Assembly (NCBI RefSeq): GCF_000718985.1 | Contig: NZ_JODL01000019.1 | Coordinates: 1-64,000 of the forward strand | DNA: 64,000 bases | Direction of reading: 5' to 3' | Source: Streptomyces megasporus | Lineage (GTDB): Bacteria; Actinomycetota; Actinomycetes; Streptomycetales; Streptomycetaceae | In this document: positions 19,426 to 28,325 of the stretch, in pieces | How positions within the stretch are numbered: the first letter of the stretch is position 1 | How the letters are laid out: each line of letters starts with the position of its first letter | Notes under the pieces: generated by a model | The model's database searches: none | Seen by the model: the letters and a program-made list of their open reading frames with translations, nothing else | Told to the model about the DNA's origin: nothing | Translations under genes and position numbers: made by a program

Positions 19426-20393
19426 CGACACGGGCCGCCGCCATCGACTGCGGCACGAACTCCATCAGGCTGCTCGTCGCCGAACTCGACCCGGCCACCG
19501 GCGAGGCGACCGACCTCGACCGCCGGATGACCATCGTCCGCCTCGGCCAGGGCGTGGACCGCACCGGACGGCTGGCGCCCGAGGCGTTGGAGCGCACCTT
19601 CGCGGCCTGCCGCGAGTACGCCGAGGTGATCCGCGGACACGGCGTCACCCCCGACCGCACCCGCTTCGTCGCCACCTCCGCCTCGCGCGACGCCGAGAAC
19701 CGGGACGACTTCGTGCGCGGAGTGGTGGACATCCTGGGCGTGGAGCCCGAGGTGATCACCGGCGACCGGGAGGCCGCCTTCTCCTTCACCGGCGCCACCC
19801 GGGAACTGGCCGGGCAGGAGCACCTGCCGAAGCCCTACCTGGTGGTGGACATCGGCGGCGGCTCCACGGAGTTCGTGGTGGGCGACGACGCCGTGCGGGC
19901 CGCCCGCAGCGTGGACATCGGCTGCGTGCGGCTGACCGAACGTCACCTGCTGCGCGAAGACGGGTCCGGGAGGAAGGTCGTGGACCCGCCCACCCCCGAG
20001 CGGATCGCCGCGGTGCGGAGCGACGTCGACGCCGCCCTGGACCTCGTGGAGAGCAGCGTCCCGCTGGCCGACGCCCGGACGCTGGTGGGCCTGGCCGGCT
20101 CGGTCACCACGGTCGCCGGTATCGCGCTGGACCTGCCGGAGTACGACTCGGAGGCCATCCACCACGCCCGGATCACCATCGAGCAGGTCGCCGAGATCAC
20201 CGAGCGCCTGCTGACCGCCACCCACGACGAGCGCGCCGCCATCCCCGTGATGCACCCGGGCCGGGTGGACGTGATCGGGGCCGGGGCCCTCGTCCTGCTG
20301 TCGGTCATGGAGCGGGTCGGGGCCGACGAGGTCGTGGTGAGCGAGCACGACATCCTCGACGGGATCGTCTGGAGCGTGGCCGAGGGCGGGTGA
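19422..20393 (+). CDS. Ppx/GppA exopolyphosphatase family protein
   Basis: This 323-residue member of the sugar-kinase/Hsp70/actin-fold family hydrolyses inorganic polyphosphate and/or the pentaphosphate alarmone. The phosphate-1 loop AAIDCGTNSIRLLVAE is at residues 5-20, the second motif is VDIGGGSTEFV, and GLAGSVTTVAGIAL lies toward the C-terminus. The short length, without the HD-type C-terminal domain of E. coli Ppx, is normal for actinobacteria. The start GTG overlaps the DUF501 stop by 4 nt, which supports this frame. Confidence 0.9.
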   Translation: MTTRAAAIDCGTNSIRLLVAELDPATGEATDLDRRMTIVRLGQGVDRTGRLAPEALERTFAACREYAEVIRGHGVTPDRTRFVATSASRDAENRDDFVRGVVDILGVEPEVITGDREAAFSFTGATRELAGQEHLPKPYLVVDIGGGSTEFVVGDDAVRAARSVDIGCVRLTERHLLREDGSGRKVVDPPTPERIAAVRSDVDAALDLVESSVPLADARTLVGLAGSVTTVAGIALDLPEYDSEAIHHARITIEQVAEITERLLTATHDERAAIPVMHPGRVDVIGAGALVLLSVMERVGADEVVVSEHDILDGIVWSVAEGG

Positions 20394-20429
20394 CCGTCGG
20401 GTGGCCGTGTCTCACGGATCGCGGTGGAC

Positions 20430-20870
20430 GTCGCGCCGGTCGCCGCCCCGGAGCCGGTGGCGGCCCGACGGGCCGGCGAGCTTCTTGACGTCGGCGTCCT
20501 CGCGGCAGGGATCGTCGCCGAGCGCGGTCGGCGCGGTCAGGATGCGCATGGCGTCGGGCGGTCCGTGGCCCTCTGGTGGACCCGGTGACCCACGAGCCGT
20601 TTCGGCGGTCTCACCGACCGCCCGTTCGACGGTCTCCCCGGTGCCTTCGAGGGTCCTCCCGGCGCGGTCGCCGTGGTCAGCACCCGGTCGACGAGCGCGG
20701 CGACGTTGTCGAGCCGCACCTTGAGCAGCGCCCTGGCCTCCACGCCCCTGATGTCCGGGTGGACGCCGCCCGGCGACACCCGCGCCCGCGGGTCGTCGAC
20801 GTCCAGGGCGATCTCCTCGACCCTCGACTCCGGCCCTGTGGCGAGCCTCTCGGGGTGTCCTGTCGTGCGG
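20430..20870 (-). pseudogene. Decayed small gene with frameshift
   Basis: The minus strand carries a coding-like stretch, about 20870 to 20675: HPERLATGPESRVEEIALDVDD, then a segment ending ALLKVRLDNVAALVDRVLTT. It resembles Streptomyces hypothetical proteins with an LDNV..IVDRVLTTIDRNP block. At about 20670 the likely continuation (GRTLEGTGETVERAVGETAE) shifts to another frame, and no good start codon or ribosome-binding site is found. I interpret it as a remnant of an unknown small gene. It could instead be a fast-evolving gene in which I have misread the frame. Confidence 0.4.
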
Positions 20871-20973
20871 GACGCGGGGCGGGCGCCGGGTGGAGGCGTC
20901 GCCGCGGATGACGCGAGGTGAAGGGAGTGGCGGGGTCCCGTGGAGGTTCTTGCCGGGGCCCCGCCGAGAAGGT

Positions 20974-20991
20974 TCGTGAAGTTCTTCACAA
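20974..20991. promoter_or_regulatory. Rex-like operator, distal
   Basis: TCGTGAA-GTTC-TTCACAA matches the Rex consensus TTGTGAA-N4-TTCACAA at 13 of 14 arm positions. It lies about 310 bp upstream of ndh. Confidence 0.6.
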
Positions 20992-21224
20992 GGAAAAGCG
21001 CGGTGGCGGGCCGCTCTACTGACCGGTAACAGGGATTCCGGGGCACTCAGGCCCCTGATCTTCCGTTTCAGTGGCGGCGTGGGGCGGTGGCCGTCGGGCG
21101 GCGCGACGGTCGCGGCACATCGATTCCGGGTGAGACGTCGCAGCTCACAAGGGGTGGGCAACGTTCCGTGAGAGGTCAGGGTTCCCGCCGCCGGGTGTGG
21201 CTCTGGTCACGGGGCGGGGGAGTG

Positions 21225-21230
21225 TAGCAT
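21225..21230 (+). promoter_or_regulatory. Candidate upstream -10 box of ndh
   Basis: TAGCAT would place a start near 21237, immediately upstream of the proximal Rex-like site. No clear -35 is visible. Confidence 0.35.
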
Positions 21231-21245
21231 AAGTGGCGCGGATGC

Positions 21246-21263
21246 TTGTGAAGACCCTCACGA
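21246..21263. promoter_or_regulatory. Rex-like operator, proximal
   Basis: TTGTGAA-GACC-CTCACGA has a perfect left arm and 5 of 7 matches in the right arm. It ends 34 bp before the ndh start codon, a position where binding of the NAD(H)-responsive repressor Rex would block transcription. Confidence 0.55.
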
Positions 21264-21284
21264 GCCCACCCCCGAACGGGGGTG

Positions 21285-21290
21285 GATACT
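21285..21290 (+). promoter_or_regulatory. -10 box for leaderless ndh
   Basis: GATACT is followed by 7 nt and the ATG at 21298, the same geometry as the other leaderless candidates in this window. Confidence 0.45.
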
Positions 21291-21297
21291 CGATGGC

Positions 21298-22680
21298 ATG
21301 AGCACCACGGAGCGTCCGCGAATCCTCGTAGTGGGTGGCGGGTACGTCGGTATGTACGCAGCGCGCCGCATCCTGAAGAAGATGCGGTACGGCGAGGCGA
21401 CCGTGACCGTCGTCGACCCGCGCTCGTACATGACGTACCAGCCCTTCCTGCCGGAAGCCGCCGCCGGCTCCATCTCCCCGCGCCACGTCGTCGTCCCGCT
21501 GCGACGTGTGCTCCCCAAGGCGGAGGTTCTCACCGGACGCGTCACGAGCATCGATCAGGACCGCAAGGTCGCCACGGTCACGCCGCTGGTCGGCGAGTCC
21601 TACGAGGTGCCCTTCGACTACCTGGTCATCGCGCTCGGCGCGGTCTCCCGCACCTTCCCGATCCCCGGCCTGGCCGAGAACGGCATCGGGATGAAGACCG
21701 TCGAGGAGGCCATCGGACTGCGCAACCACGTCCTGGCACAGCTCGACAAGGCCGACTCCACCAACGACGAGGAGATCCGCCGCCGGGCGCTGACCTTCGT
21801 CTTCGTCGGCGGTGGCTTCGCCGGTGCCGAGACCATCGGCGAGGTCGAGGACATGGCGCGCGACGCCTGCAAGTACTACGCCAACGTCCGTCGCGAGGAC
21901 ATGCGCTTCGTCCTCGTCGACGCCGCGGACAAGATCCTCCCCGAGGTCGGTCCGGAGCTCGGCAAGTGGGGCCTGGAGCACCTCCAGAAGCGCGGCGTCG
22001 AGGTCTACCTGTCCACGTCGATGGAGTCCTGCGTCGACGGCCACGTGGTGCTCAAGAACGGCCTCGAGGTGGACTCCGACACCATCGTGTGGACGGCCGG
22101 TGTGAAGCCGAACCCGGCGCTGGCCCGCTTCGGCCTGCCGCTGGGTCCGCGCGGTCACGTGGACACCGAGCCGACCCTCCAGGTCAAGGGCACCGACTAC
22201 ATCTGGGCCGCGGGCGACAACGCCCAGGTCCCGGACCTCGTCGGGCGCGATGCGGGCAACGAGAACGCCTGGTGCCCGCCGAACGCCCAGCACGCGCTGC
22301 GCCAGGCCAAGGTGCTCGGCGACAACGTCATCTCGGGCCTGCGGGGCTTCCCGCAGACCGAGTACCGCCACGCCAACCGGGGCGCGGTGGCCGGTCTGGG
22401 CCTCCACAAGGGCGTGGCGATGATCATGCTCGGCAAGAAGCTCAAGCTCAAGGTGAGGGGCCGGCTGGCCTGGTACATGCACCGCGGCTACCACGGCATG
22501 GCGATGCCCACCTGGAACCGCAAGATCCGCGTCTTCGCGGACTGGACGCTGGCCACGTTCCTCAAGCGCGAGGTCGTCTCCCTCGGCGCGGTGGAGAACC
22601 CCCGCGGGGAGTTCTACGAGGCCGCCGCGCCGGTCTCGGCCTCCGTTCAGGAGTCCCGGCCCAAGGCCAAGGCATCCTGA
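21298..22680 (+). CDS. ndh: Type II NADH dehydrogenase (NAD(P)/FAD-dependent oxidoreductase)
   Basis: This 460-residue flavoprotein should pass electrons from NADH to menaquinone at the inner face of the membrane without pumping protons. The FAD-binding Rossmann motif is VVGGGYVGMYAARR (11-24), and the NADH-binding one is FVGGGFAGAETIGE (about 171-184). The late flavin motif YIWAAGDNAQVPD and quinone-site-like residues CPPNAQHALRQAKVLGDN follow. A basic amphipathic C-terminal region probably attaches it to the membrane. Two Rex-like operators upstream suggest repression when NADH is low, as known for respiratory genes in Streptomyces. Confidence 0.92.
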   Translation: MSTTERPRILVVGGGYVGMYAARRILKKMRYGEATVTVVDPRSYMTYQPFLPEAAAGSISPRHVVVPLRRVLPKAEVLTGRVTSIDQDRKVATVTPLVGESYEVPFDYLVIALGAVSRTFPIPGLAENGIGMKTVEEAIGLRNHVLAQLDKADSTNDEEIRRRALTFVFVGGGFAGAETIGEVEDMARDACKYYANVRREDMRFVLVDAADKILPEVGPELGKWGLEHLQKRGVEVYLSTSMESCVDGHVVLKNGLEVDSDTIVWTAGVKPNPALARFGLPLGPRGHVDTEPTLQVKGTDYIWAAGDNAQVPDLVGRDAGNENAWCPPNAQHALRQAKVLGDNVISGLRGFPQTEYRHANRGAVAGLGLHKGVAMIMLGKKLKLKVRGRLAWYMHRGYHGMAMPTWNRKIRVFADWTLATFLKREVVSLGAVENPRGEFYEAAAPVSASVQESRPKAKAS

Positions 22681-22991
22681 GCAGGCGCCGAGCAGGCGCC
22701 GAGCGGACACCGACCAGGCCCTGAGCAGGCCCGCGGCGGGTCCCCGACGGGGCCCGCCCACCGAACGCCCAGGCGTTCCGGACGTTCCCGAAGGGGCGTC
22801 CGTCCTCCGGAATCCGAGAGGACGGACGCCCCTTCGCCGTTCCCGCCCCCGACCGCGGGGGACTCCGTACGGACCTGCCCACGGCTCCGCGCGGGTGGTC
22901 CCGGTGGCGTGGCGGGGTGGCCGGCGGGACACGGAGGGGTAGCTACTGCTCTTGAGGGAAGAAACGGTCGGCTCGACGGAAGGTGGACGCC
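22681..22991. other. Intergenic region after ndh
   Basis: This 311-bp stretch begins with a duplicated GAGCAGGCGCC unit, then carries the strong hairpin at 22790-22835 and the promoter region of the next gene. I see no coding sequence in it. Confidence 0.5.
22790..22835. terminator. Strong hairpin terminator after ndh
   Basis: A perfect 18-bp stem (22790-22807 with 22818-22835) encloses a 10-nt loop. Confidence 0.75.
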
Positions 22992-24272
22992 ATGGCTCAT
23001 ACCGCCGCACGACTGGTGGACTCGGCGGAGAAGGTGCTGGGCACCTCCCTGCCCGTACGCGTACGGGCGTGGGACGGCAGCGAGGTCGGACCGTCGGGAG
23101 CGCCCACCGTCGTCGTACGGCACCGGCGCGCGCTGCGGCGGCTGCTGTGGAAGCCGGGCGAGTTGGGGCTCGTCCGTGCCTGGGTGGCCGGCGAGATCGA
23201 CGTCGAGGGCGATCTGTACGAGGCCCTGGACCGGTTGGTCGGACTGGTGTGGGACCGGGGCTCCGCGCCCGCCCCCACCCTCGCGAGCAGGCTCGACGTC
23301 GGCCGCGAACTCCTCGCGCTGGCCGGGCCGCTGCCCCCGCCGCCCCCGCCCCGCGAGGAGGTCCGAGGTCGTCTCGGACTCCGGCACGGCCTGCGCCGCG
23401 ACCGGCGGGCCATCGGCCACCACTACGACGTCGGCAACGACTTCTACGCCCTGGTGCTCGGGCCGTCCATGGTCTACTCGTGCGCCTACTGGGACGGGCG
23501 GGAGGAGACCACGCTGGAGGACGCCCAGCGCGCCAAGCTGGACCTCGTCTGCCGCAAGCTGGCCCTGAGACCCGGTCAGCGGCTGTTGGACGTCGGCTGC
23601 GGTTGGGGTTCCCTGGCCCTGCACGCGGTCCGCGAGTACGGCGTGCGGGCCGTGGGCATCACGCTCTCGCGGGAGCAGGCGACCTTCGCCCGCAAGCGCG
23701 TCGCCGAGGAGGGGCTCGCCGACCGGATCGACATCCGCGTCCAGGACTACCGCCGGGTCGACGACGGTCCGTACGACGCCATCGCCTCGATCGGCATGGC
23801 CGAGCACGTCGGCGCGGTGCGCTACCGGCAGTACGCCGACATCCTGTACGGCCTGCTGCGCCCCGGCGGACGGCTGCTCAACCACCAGATCGCCCGGCGC
23901 CCGCTGCCGGACGAGGAGGCGTACGAGGTGGACCCCTTCATCGACGCGTACGTCTTCCCCGACGGCGAACTGGCCCCCGTCGGCCGCACGGTGACGATCC
24001 TGGAGGAGGCCGGTTTCGAGGTCCGCGACCTGGAGTCGATCCGGGAGCACTACGCGCTGACCCTGCGCCGCTGGGTGGCCAACCTGGAGTCCGACCTGCC
24101 CCGCGCCGCCCGGCTGGCGGGGCCGGGCCGGGCCCGGGTGTGGCGGCTGTACATGGCGGCCTCCGCGCTCTCCTTCGAGCGCAACCGCATCGGCGTCAAC
24201 CAGGTCCTGGCCGTCCGCACGCCCGACAGCGGGGCCTCGGGGCTGCCCCTGCGCACCCGCGACTGGCGGTAG
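22992..24272 (+). CDS. Cyclopropane-fatty-acyl-phospholipid synthase family methyltransferase
   Basis: This 426-residue SAM-dependent enzyme is of the CFA synthase/mycolic-acid-cyclase family. It adds a methylene or methyl group to unsaturated acyl chains of membrane phospholipids. An N-terminal lipid-binding region (about 1-125) is followed by the signature IGHHYDVGNDFYALVLGPSMVYSCAYW and the SAM motif LLDVGCGWGSLALHA. Next come GITLSREQ, the active-site IASIGMAEHVG (Glu for bicarbonate binding), and GGRLLNHQIAR. A Pro run at about 116-121 marks the linker. The ATG at 22992 has a GGAAGGTGG ribosome-binding site; a GTG at 22983 is possible. Confidence 0.9.
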   Translation: MAHTAARLVDSAEKVLGTSLPVRVRAWDGSEVGPSGAPTVVVRHRRALRRLLWKPGELGLVRAWVAGEIDVEGDLYEALDRLVGLVWDRGSAPAPTLASRLDVGRELLALAGPLPPPPPPREEVRGRLGLRHGLRRDRRAIGHHYDVGNDFYALVLGPSMVYSCAYWDGREETTLEDAQRAKLDLVCRKLALRPGQRLLDVGCGWGSLALHAVREYGVRAVGITLSREQATFARKRVAEEGLADRIDIRVQDYRRVDDGPYDAIASIGMAEHVGAVRYRQYADILYGLLRPGGRLLNHQIARRPLPDEEAYEVDPFIDAYVFPDGELAPVGRTVTILEEAGFEVRDLESIREHYALTLRRWVANLESDLPRAARLAGPGRARVWRLYMAASALSFERNRIGVNQVLAVRTPDSGASGLPLRTRDWR

Positions 24273-24309
24273 GAGCGGCGGCGACGGGGCGGTGACGTCG
24301 CGGTGACGC

Positions 24310-24346
24310 CGCGAGGCCCGGACCGCGCACCGGACCGGGCCTCGCG
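24310..24346. terminator. Convergent terminator
   Basis: CGCGAGGCCCGG and CCGGGCCTCGCG pair perfectly over 12 bp around a 13-nt loop, between the methyltransferase and the ABC permease genes. Confidence 0.7.
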
Positions 24347-24363
24347 GCACACGCTCCCGCGCG

Positions 24364-26901
24364 TCACTCGGTCTTGATGGCCTCCAACATGTTCAACCGC
24401 GCGGCCCGCCGCGCCGGCCACAGCGCGGCCAGCACGCCCACCAGCGCCGCCAGGGCGAGGAAGACGCCCATCCGGGACCACGGCAGGACCAGCTCGTAGG
24501 TGGCCAGCGAACCGGAGATCAGCTCGCCCGCCGCCCAGCCGAAGAAGACGCCCAGGCCGATGCCGAGCACCCCGCCGAACAGGGAGATCACCAGCGACTC
24601 CAGTCGGACCATCCGCTTGACGCCGTGCCTGTCCAGGCCGATCGCGCGCAGCATGCCGATCTCCTGCGAACGTTCGAAGACGGACATGGCCAGGGTGTTG
24701 ACCACGCCCAGCACCGCGACGATCACGGCCATGGCCAGCAGCCCGTAGAGCATGTTCAGCATCATCGTGAACATCTGGGCGATGGACTCGGAGAGGTCCT
24801 TCTTGTCCTGGACCAGGATCGCCGGGTTGTCGCCGAGCGCCTTCTGCAGCGAGGACTTCGTCGCGTCGCTCGCGCCGTCGGCGGTCTTCACCATCACCTG
24901 CATGCTGGTGACCTGCTCCAGGTGCGGGTCGAGGGTGGCGGTGTCGAGCATGATCCCGCGGATCATCTCGTTGCCCTCGTAGACGCCCGAGACGGTCAGC
25001 TCGCCGCGTTCGCCGTCCTCGTACACCACGTCGAAGGAGGAACCGGCCTTCCAGCCGTGCTCCTTCGCGGTCGCGGTGTCCACGATGACGTTCTCGCCGC
25101 CGAGCCCCGCGAAGGACCCCTGGACGAAGTCCAGTTCGAGCAGGTCGTCGAGGGCCTTGCCGTCGACGCCGGTGAGCGGCTCGTACTCGCCGTCGATCCG
25201 GGACGGGGAGTTGCGCAGCGGGCTGAGGGCCGTGACCGACTCCTCCTTCGCCAGCGTCTGCTCGACCTCGGCGGAGAGGGGCAGGAAGTTGGCCATCGAG
25301 ACGGTGTAGTCGGCCTCGATCGCGGCGGTGGCCAGCTTGTCGATGCTCTTTTGGACACTGGTCGCGATCACGGTCATGCCGGTGATCAGGGTGAGGCCGA
25401 TCATCAGGGCGGCGGCGGTGGCGGCGGTGCGGCGCGGGTTGCGCACGGCGTTCAACCGGGCCAGCTTGCCCGAGGTCCCGAAGACGCGCAGCACGGGCGC
25501 CGCCACCGCGATGACCGGACGCGACAGCAGCGGCGTCAGCACGAACACACCGATCACCAGCAGCCCGGCGCCGGCCGACATCGGCAGCTTGCCGTCCTCC
25601 ATGCCGATGCCGCTCGCGTACAGCACCAGCGCGGCACCGGAGCCGGCCAGCAGCGCGCCGATGGTGTTGCGGACGAGCAGGCCGCGCGGGGTGGCGGGGG
25701 CGTGGACGCCGCCCATGGCGGCGACCGGCGGGACCTTGGCGGCGCGGCGGGCGGGCAGCCAGGCGGCGACCATGGTGACGGCGACGCCGACGACCAGCGA
25801 GGCGAGCACGGTGGACGGGGCCACGACCAGCGGGCCGTCCGGCACGGTGGCGCCGACGGAGCCCATCAGCGAACGCATCCCGGCCCCGATCCCGATGCCG
25901 GCCAACAGACCGATCAGGGCCGCGACCACGCCGACGACCAGGGCCTCCACCAGGACCGAGCGGGTCACCTGGCGGCGCGAGGCGCCCACCGCGCGCAGCA
26001 GGGCCAGTTCCTTGGTGCGCTGGGCGACCAGCATGGTGAAGGTGTTGGCGATGATGAAGACGCCCACGAACAGCGCGATCCCGGCGAAGACCAGCAGCCC
26101 GGTGCGCATGCCCGACATGCCCTGCTCGATCATGCGGGCCTGCTCGTCGGCCATCTCGTCACCGGTGGAGGTCAGGGTCTTCGCGGGCAGGACGTCCCGG
26201 ACGCGCTTCTCCAACTCCCGCTGGCTCACACCGTCCTCGGCCGTCAGGACGATCTCGCTGTACCGGCCGGGTTGGGAGAACAGCTCCTGCGCGGTGGCGG
26301 TGTCGAACAGCACGAGGGTGCCGCCCGCGGCGACGCCGCCGTCGTCGGTGTCGAAGACGCCGACGACCTTCTCCTCGCGGATCGGTCCGTTGACGGACAT
26401 CCGCACGGTGTCGCCGACGCCGAAGCCGGTGCGCTCGGCGGTCTTGGAGTCCAGCGCGATCTCGCCGGAGCGCAGCGGGGCGCGGCCGTCCCGCAGGTCG
26501 TGGCGCGGGTCCTCCTTCTTCCCGTCGGGGCCGGCGTCGTAGTTGCCGCCCTGGGTGGACCAGCCCTCGCCGACCAGCCCGCCGTCCTTGTCGGCGAGGG
26601 CGGCGAAGCCGGAGACGACTCCGGTGGCCGACTCGACGCCGGGCACCCGGTCCAGCCGGTCCAGCAGTTCGTGGGGGAGGTCGGAGGGGCCGCGGGGTTC
26701 GTCCTCGTCACCGCCGCCGGGGCGGACGGCGACGTCGACGCCCTCGAAGCCCTTGGCGGAGCCCTTGGCGTAGGCGTCCGAGAGGGTGGAGGTGAAGACG
26801 AGGGTGCCGGCGACGAACGCCACGCCGAGCATGACGGCGAGCGTGGTCATCAACAGCCTGGCCTTGTGCGCGAGCACGTTGCGCAGGGCGGTACGGAACA
26901 T
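24364..26901 (-). CDS. ABC transporter permease, FtsX/MacB type
   Basis: This 845-residue permease has two FtsX-like domains. Helix 1 near residue 17 is followed by a large extracytoplasmic MacB-PCD-like domain, three helices with the family loop SRRQVTRSVLVEALVVG, a second core, another large external domain and three final helices ending ARLNMLEAIKTE. Together with the ATPase 73 bp upstream it forms a type VII (mechanotransmission or lipoprotein/peptide-extruding) ABC system. The substrate cannot be deduced; antimicrobial-peptide resistance or envelope maintenance are family roles. Confidence 0.9.
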   Translation of the reverse strand: MFRTALRNVLAHKARLLMTTLAVMLGVAFVAGTLVFTSTLSDAYAKGSAKGFEGVDVAVRPGGGDEDEPRGPSDLPHELLDRLDRVPGVESATGVVSGFAALADKDGGLVGEGWSTQGGNYDAGPDGKKEDPRHDLRDGRAPLRSGEIALDSKTAERTGFGVGDTVRMSVNGPIREEKVVGVFDTDDGGVAAGGTLVLFDTATAQELFSQPGRYSEIVLTAEDGVSQRELEKRVRDVLPAKTLTSTGDEMADEQARMIEQGMSGMRTGLLVFAGIALFVGVFIIANTFTMLVAQRTKELALLRAVGASRRQVTRSVLVEALVVGVVAALIGLLAGIGIGAGMRSLMGSVGATVPDGPLVVAPSTVLASLVVGVAVTMVAAWLPARRAAKVPPVAAMGGVHAPATPRGLLVRNTIGALLAGSGAALVLYASGIGMEDGKLPMSAGAGLLVIGVFVLTPLLSRPVIAVAAPVLRVFGTSGKLARLNAVRNPRRTAATAAALMIGLTLITGMTVIATSVQKSIDKLATAAIEADYTVSMANFLPLSAEVEQTLAKEESVTALSPLRNSPSRIDGEYEPLTGVDGKALDDLLELDFVQGSFAGLGGENVIVDTATAKEHGWKAGSSFDVVYEDGERGELTVSGVYEGNEMIRGIMLDTATLDPHLEQVTSMQVMVKTADGASDATKSSLQKALGDNPAILVQDKKDLSESIAQMFTMMLNMLYGLLAMAVIVAVLGVVNTLAMSVFERSQEIGMLRAIGLDRHGVKRMVRLESLVISLFGGVLGIGLGVFFGWAAGELISGSLATYELVLPWSRMGVFLALAALVGVLAALWPARRAARLNMLEAIKTE

Positions 26902-26974
26902 GGGGTGTCGTGATCCTGGTGTCGTGAGGGAGCGGCACGGTGGCCGAAGGACGGTGGACCGGGCGTCGGGGCCT

Positions 26975-27766
26975 TCAGCTCGTGCGGCCCCGGGCGTCGA
27001 ACGCCTTCATGCGGTCCAGCACGCTCTCGGCGGTGGGGTCGGTCATGTCGTCGACGATCCGGCCGTCGGCGAGGAAGACGACCCGGTCGGCGTAGGAGGC
27101 GGCCACCGGGTCGTGGGTCACCATGACGACGGTCTGCCCCAGCTCCCGCACGGAGTTGCGCAGGAAGCCCAGCACCTCGGCGCCGGAGCGCGAGTCGAGG
27201 TTCCCGGTCGGCTCGTCACCGAAGACGATGTCCGGCCTGGAGACCAGCGCGCGGGCGACCGCGACGCGCTGCTGCTGGCCGCCGGAGAGCTGGTTCGGCC
27301 GGTGCTTGAGCCGCCCGGAGAGGCCGACGGTCTCCACGACCCTCTCCAGCCAGTCCTTGTCGACCTTGCGGCCGGCGATGTCCAGCGGCAGCGTGATGTT
27401 CTCCAGCGCGTTGAGGGTGGGCAGCAGGTTGAACGCCTGGAAGATGAACCCGATCTTGTCGCGCCGCAGCCGGGTGAGCTTCTTCTCCTTCAGGGAGGAC
27501 AGCTCGGTGTCGCCGATCCAGGCCGAACCGGAGGAGATGGAGTCCAGTCCGGCCATGCAGTGCATCAGCGTGGACTTGCCGGAGCCCGAGGGGCCCATGA
27601 TCGCCGTGAACCGGCCCCGGTGGAACTCCACGGAGACGGAGTCCAGGGCGACCACCCGGGTCTCGCCCTGGCCGTAGACCTTGGTCAGGTCCCGGGCACG
27701 GGCGGCCGCGACGCCGGGGGAGGCGGATGTCGCGGAGGGGGCGTCGGAGTGGGTGCTGGTGGTCAC
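26975..27766 (-). CDS. ABC transporter ATP-binding protein (LolD/MacB type)
   Basis: This 263-residue ATPase is the partner of the FtsX-type permease. Walker A is GPSGSGKST (58-66), the Q-loop is in FIFQAFNLLPTLNALEN, the signature LSGGQQQR is at 160-167, Walker B is IVFGDEPTGNLD (180-191), and the H-loop is VMVTHD. The extended Q-loop sequence is typical of the lipoprotein/antimicrobial-peptide export subfamily. The GTG at 27766 follows AGGAG at a spacing of 9. It is first in a two-gene operon transcribed away from bldA. Confidence 0.93.
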   Translation of the reverse strand: MTTSTHSDAPSATSASPGVAAARARDLTKVYGQGETRVVALDSVSVEFHRGRFTAIMGPSGSGKSTLMHCMAGLDSISSGSAWIGDTELSSLKEKKLTRLRRDKIGFIFQAFNLLPTLNALENITLPLDIAGRKVDKDWLERVVETVGLSGRLKHRPNQLSGGQQQRVAVARALVSRPDIVFGDEPTGNLDSRSGAEVLGFLRNSVRELGQTVVMVTHDPVAASYADRVVFLADGRIVDDMTDPTAESVLDRMKAFDARGRTS

Positions 27767-28140
27767 GGGAAGTGGCTCCTGTCACGACGGCTTGACGATC
27801 CCTCCCATCATCCGTGCCGAACCGGCCGGCCACATCAGCCCCGGCTCCGGTCTCGGAGGGCGTCTCCAGGGGGAGAAGGGAGCCTTCGAGTCATCCTCAC
27901 GGATGATCCCCCACCCTGATGCCATCGCGTGGTTGGGCAGCGACTTTCCGTCATTCCTGGGGGCTCGGCGGGGATGCGCGCCCTGCGTCGATGAGGGGCG
28001 CTCACCGCTGACGCGCCATCAGTTGCCAATAAAATCAGACAACTTCAAGCCAGGGCACCGTTGTTCGAACAGGCGTCACGGCTAGGCTCATCGAGCGTCC
28101 AGGGGAGGGCCGTAGCCAGTCGCGCGGTCCATGAGCCGGT
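27767..28140. other. Divergent region between the ABC operon and bldA
   Basis: This 374-bp intergenic region contains the bldA promoter near its right end and presumably the ABC promoter near its left end. No coding sequence is evident. Confidence 0.5.
28061..28088 (+). promoter_or_regulatory. Candidate bldA promoter
   Basis: TTGTTC (28061-28066) and TAGGCT (28083-28088) are separated by 16 bp and would start transcription near 28095, about 46 nt before the mature tRNA. Confidence 0.5.
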
Positions 28141-28222
28141 GCCCGGATGGTGGAATGCAGACACGGCGAGCTTAAACCTCGTTGGCCTACAGGCCGTGCC
28201 GGTTCGAATCCGGCTCCGGGCA
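28141..28222 (+). tRNA. bldA: tRNA-Leu(UAA), bldA
   Basis: A complete class II tRNA folds from the sequence. The acceptor stem is GCCCGGA/TCCGGGC. The anticodon stem GCGAG/CTCGT closes the loop CTTAAAC, giving anticodon UAA. The long variable arm is GGCC-TACA-GGCC and the T arm GCCGG-TTCGAAT-CCGGC. This is the tRNA that reads the rare codon UUA, which in Streptomyces is bldA, the developmental regulator of aerial growth and antibiotic production. The CCA end is not encoded. Its 3' end, from 28201, is repeated at 39519-39546, marking it as the attachment site of the element to the right. Confidence 0.95.
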
Positions 28223-28228
28223 CACCGG
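28201..28228. repeat. attL: 28-bp direct repeat within the bldA 3' end
   Basis: Identical to 39519-39546. It begins at the T-loop stem and ends 6 bp beyond the discriminator base, so integration leaves a complete tRNA gene. Confidence 0.85.
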
Positions 28229-28285
28229 TACTTGTGCGGGTCGACCTGCCGAAACGGTCGGATTTCGGCTCGGGCCCCCGTGCTG

Positions 28286-28304
28286 GGGAACACGGCGGGA
28301 ACAC
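28286..28304. repeat. Paired GGGAACAC motifs beside attL
   Basis: GGGAACAC occurs at 28286-28293 and 28297-28304. The reverse complement occurs as a pair beside attR. In the excised circle they would flank the attachment core in opposite orientation, as arm-type integrase sites do. Confidence 0.4.
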
Positions 28305-28325
28305 GCGCGGCCACTCTCATGCCGC

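Larger units (their letters stand above)
20394..21297. other. Gap of about 900 bp before ndh
   Basis: Apart from the decayed minus-strand gene, this region holds no convincing coding sequence. It contains two Rex-like operators (20974-20991 and 21246-21263) and two candidate -10 boxes (21225-21230 and 21285-21290). Confidence 0.5.
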
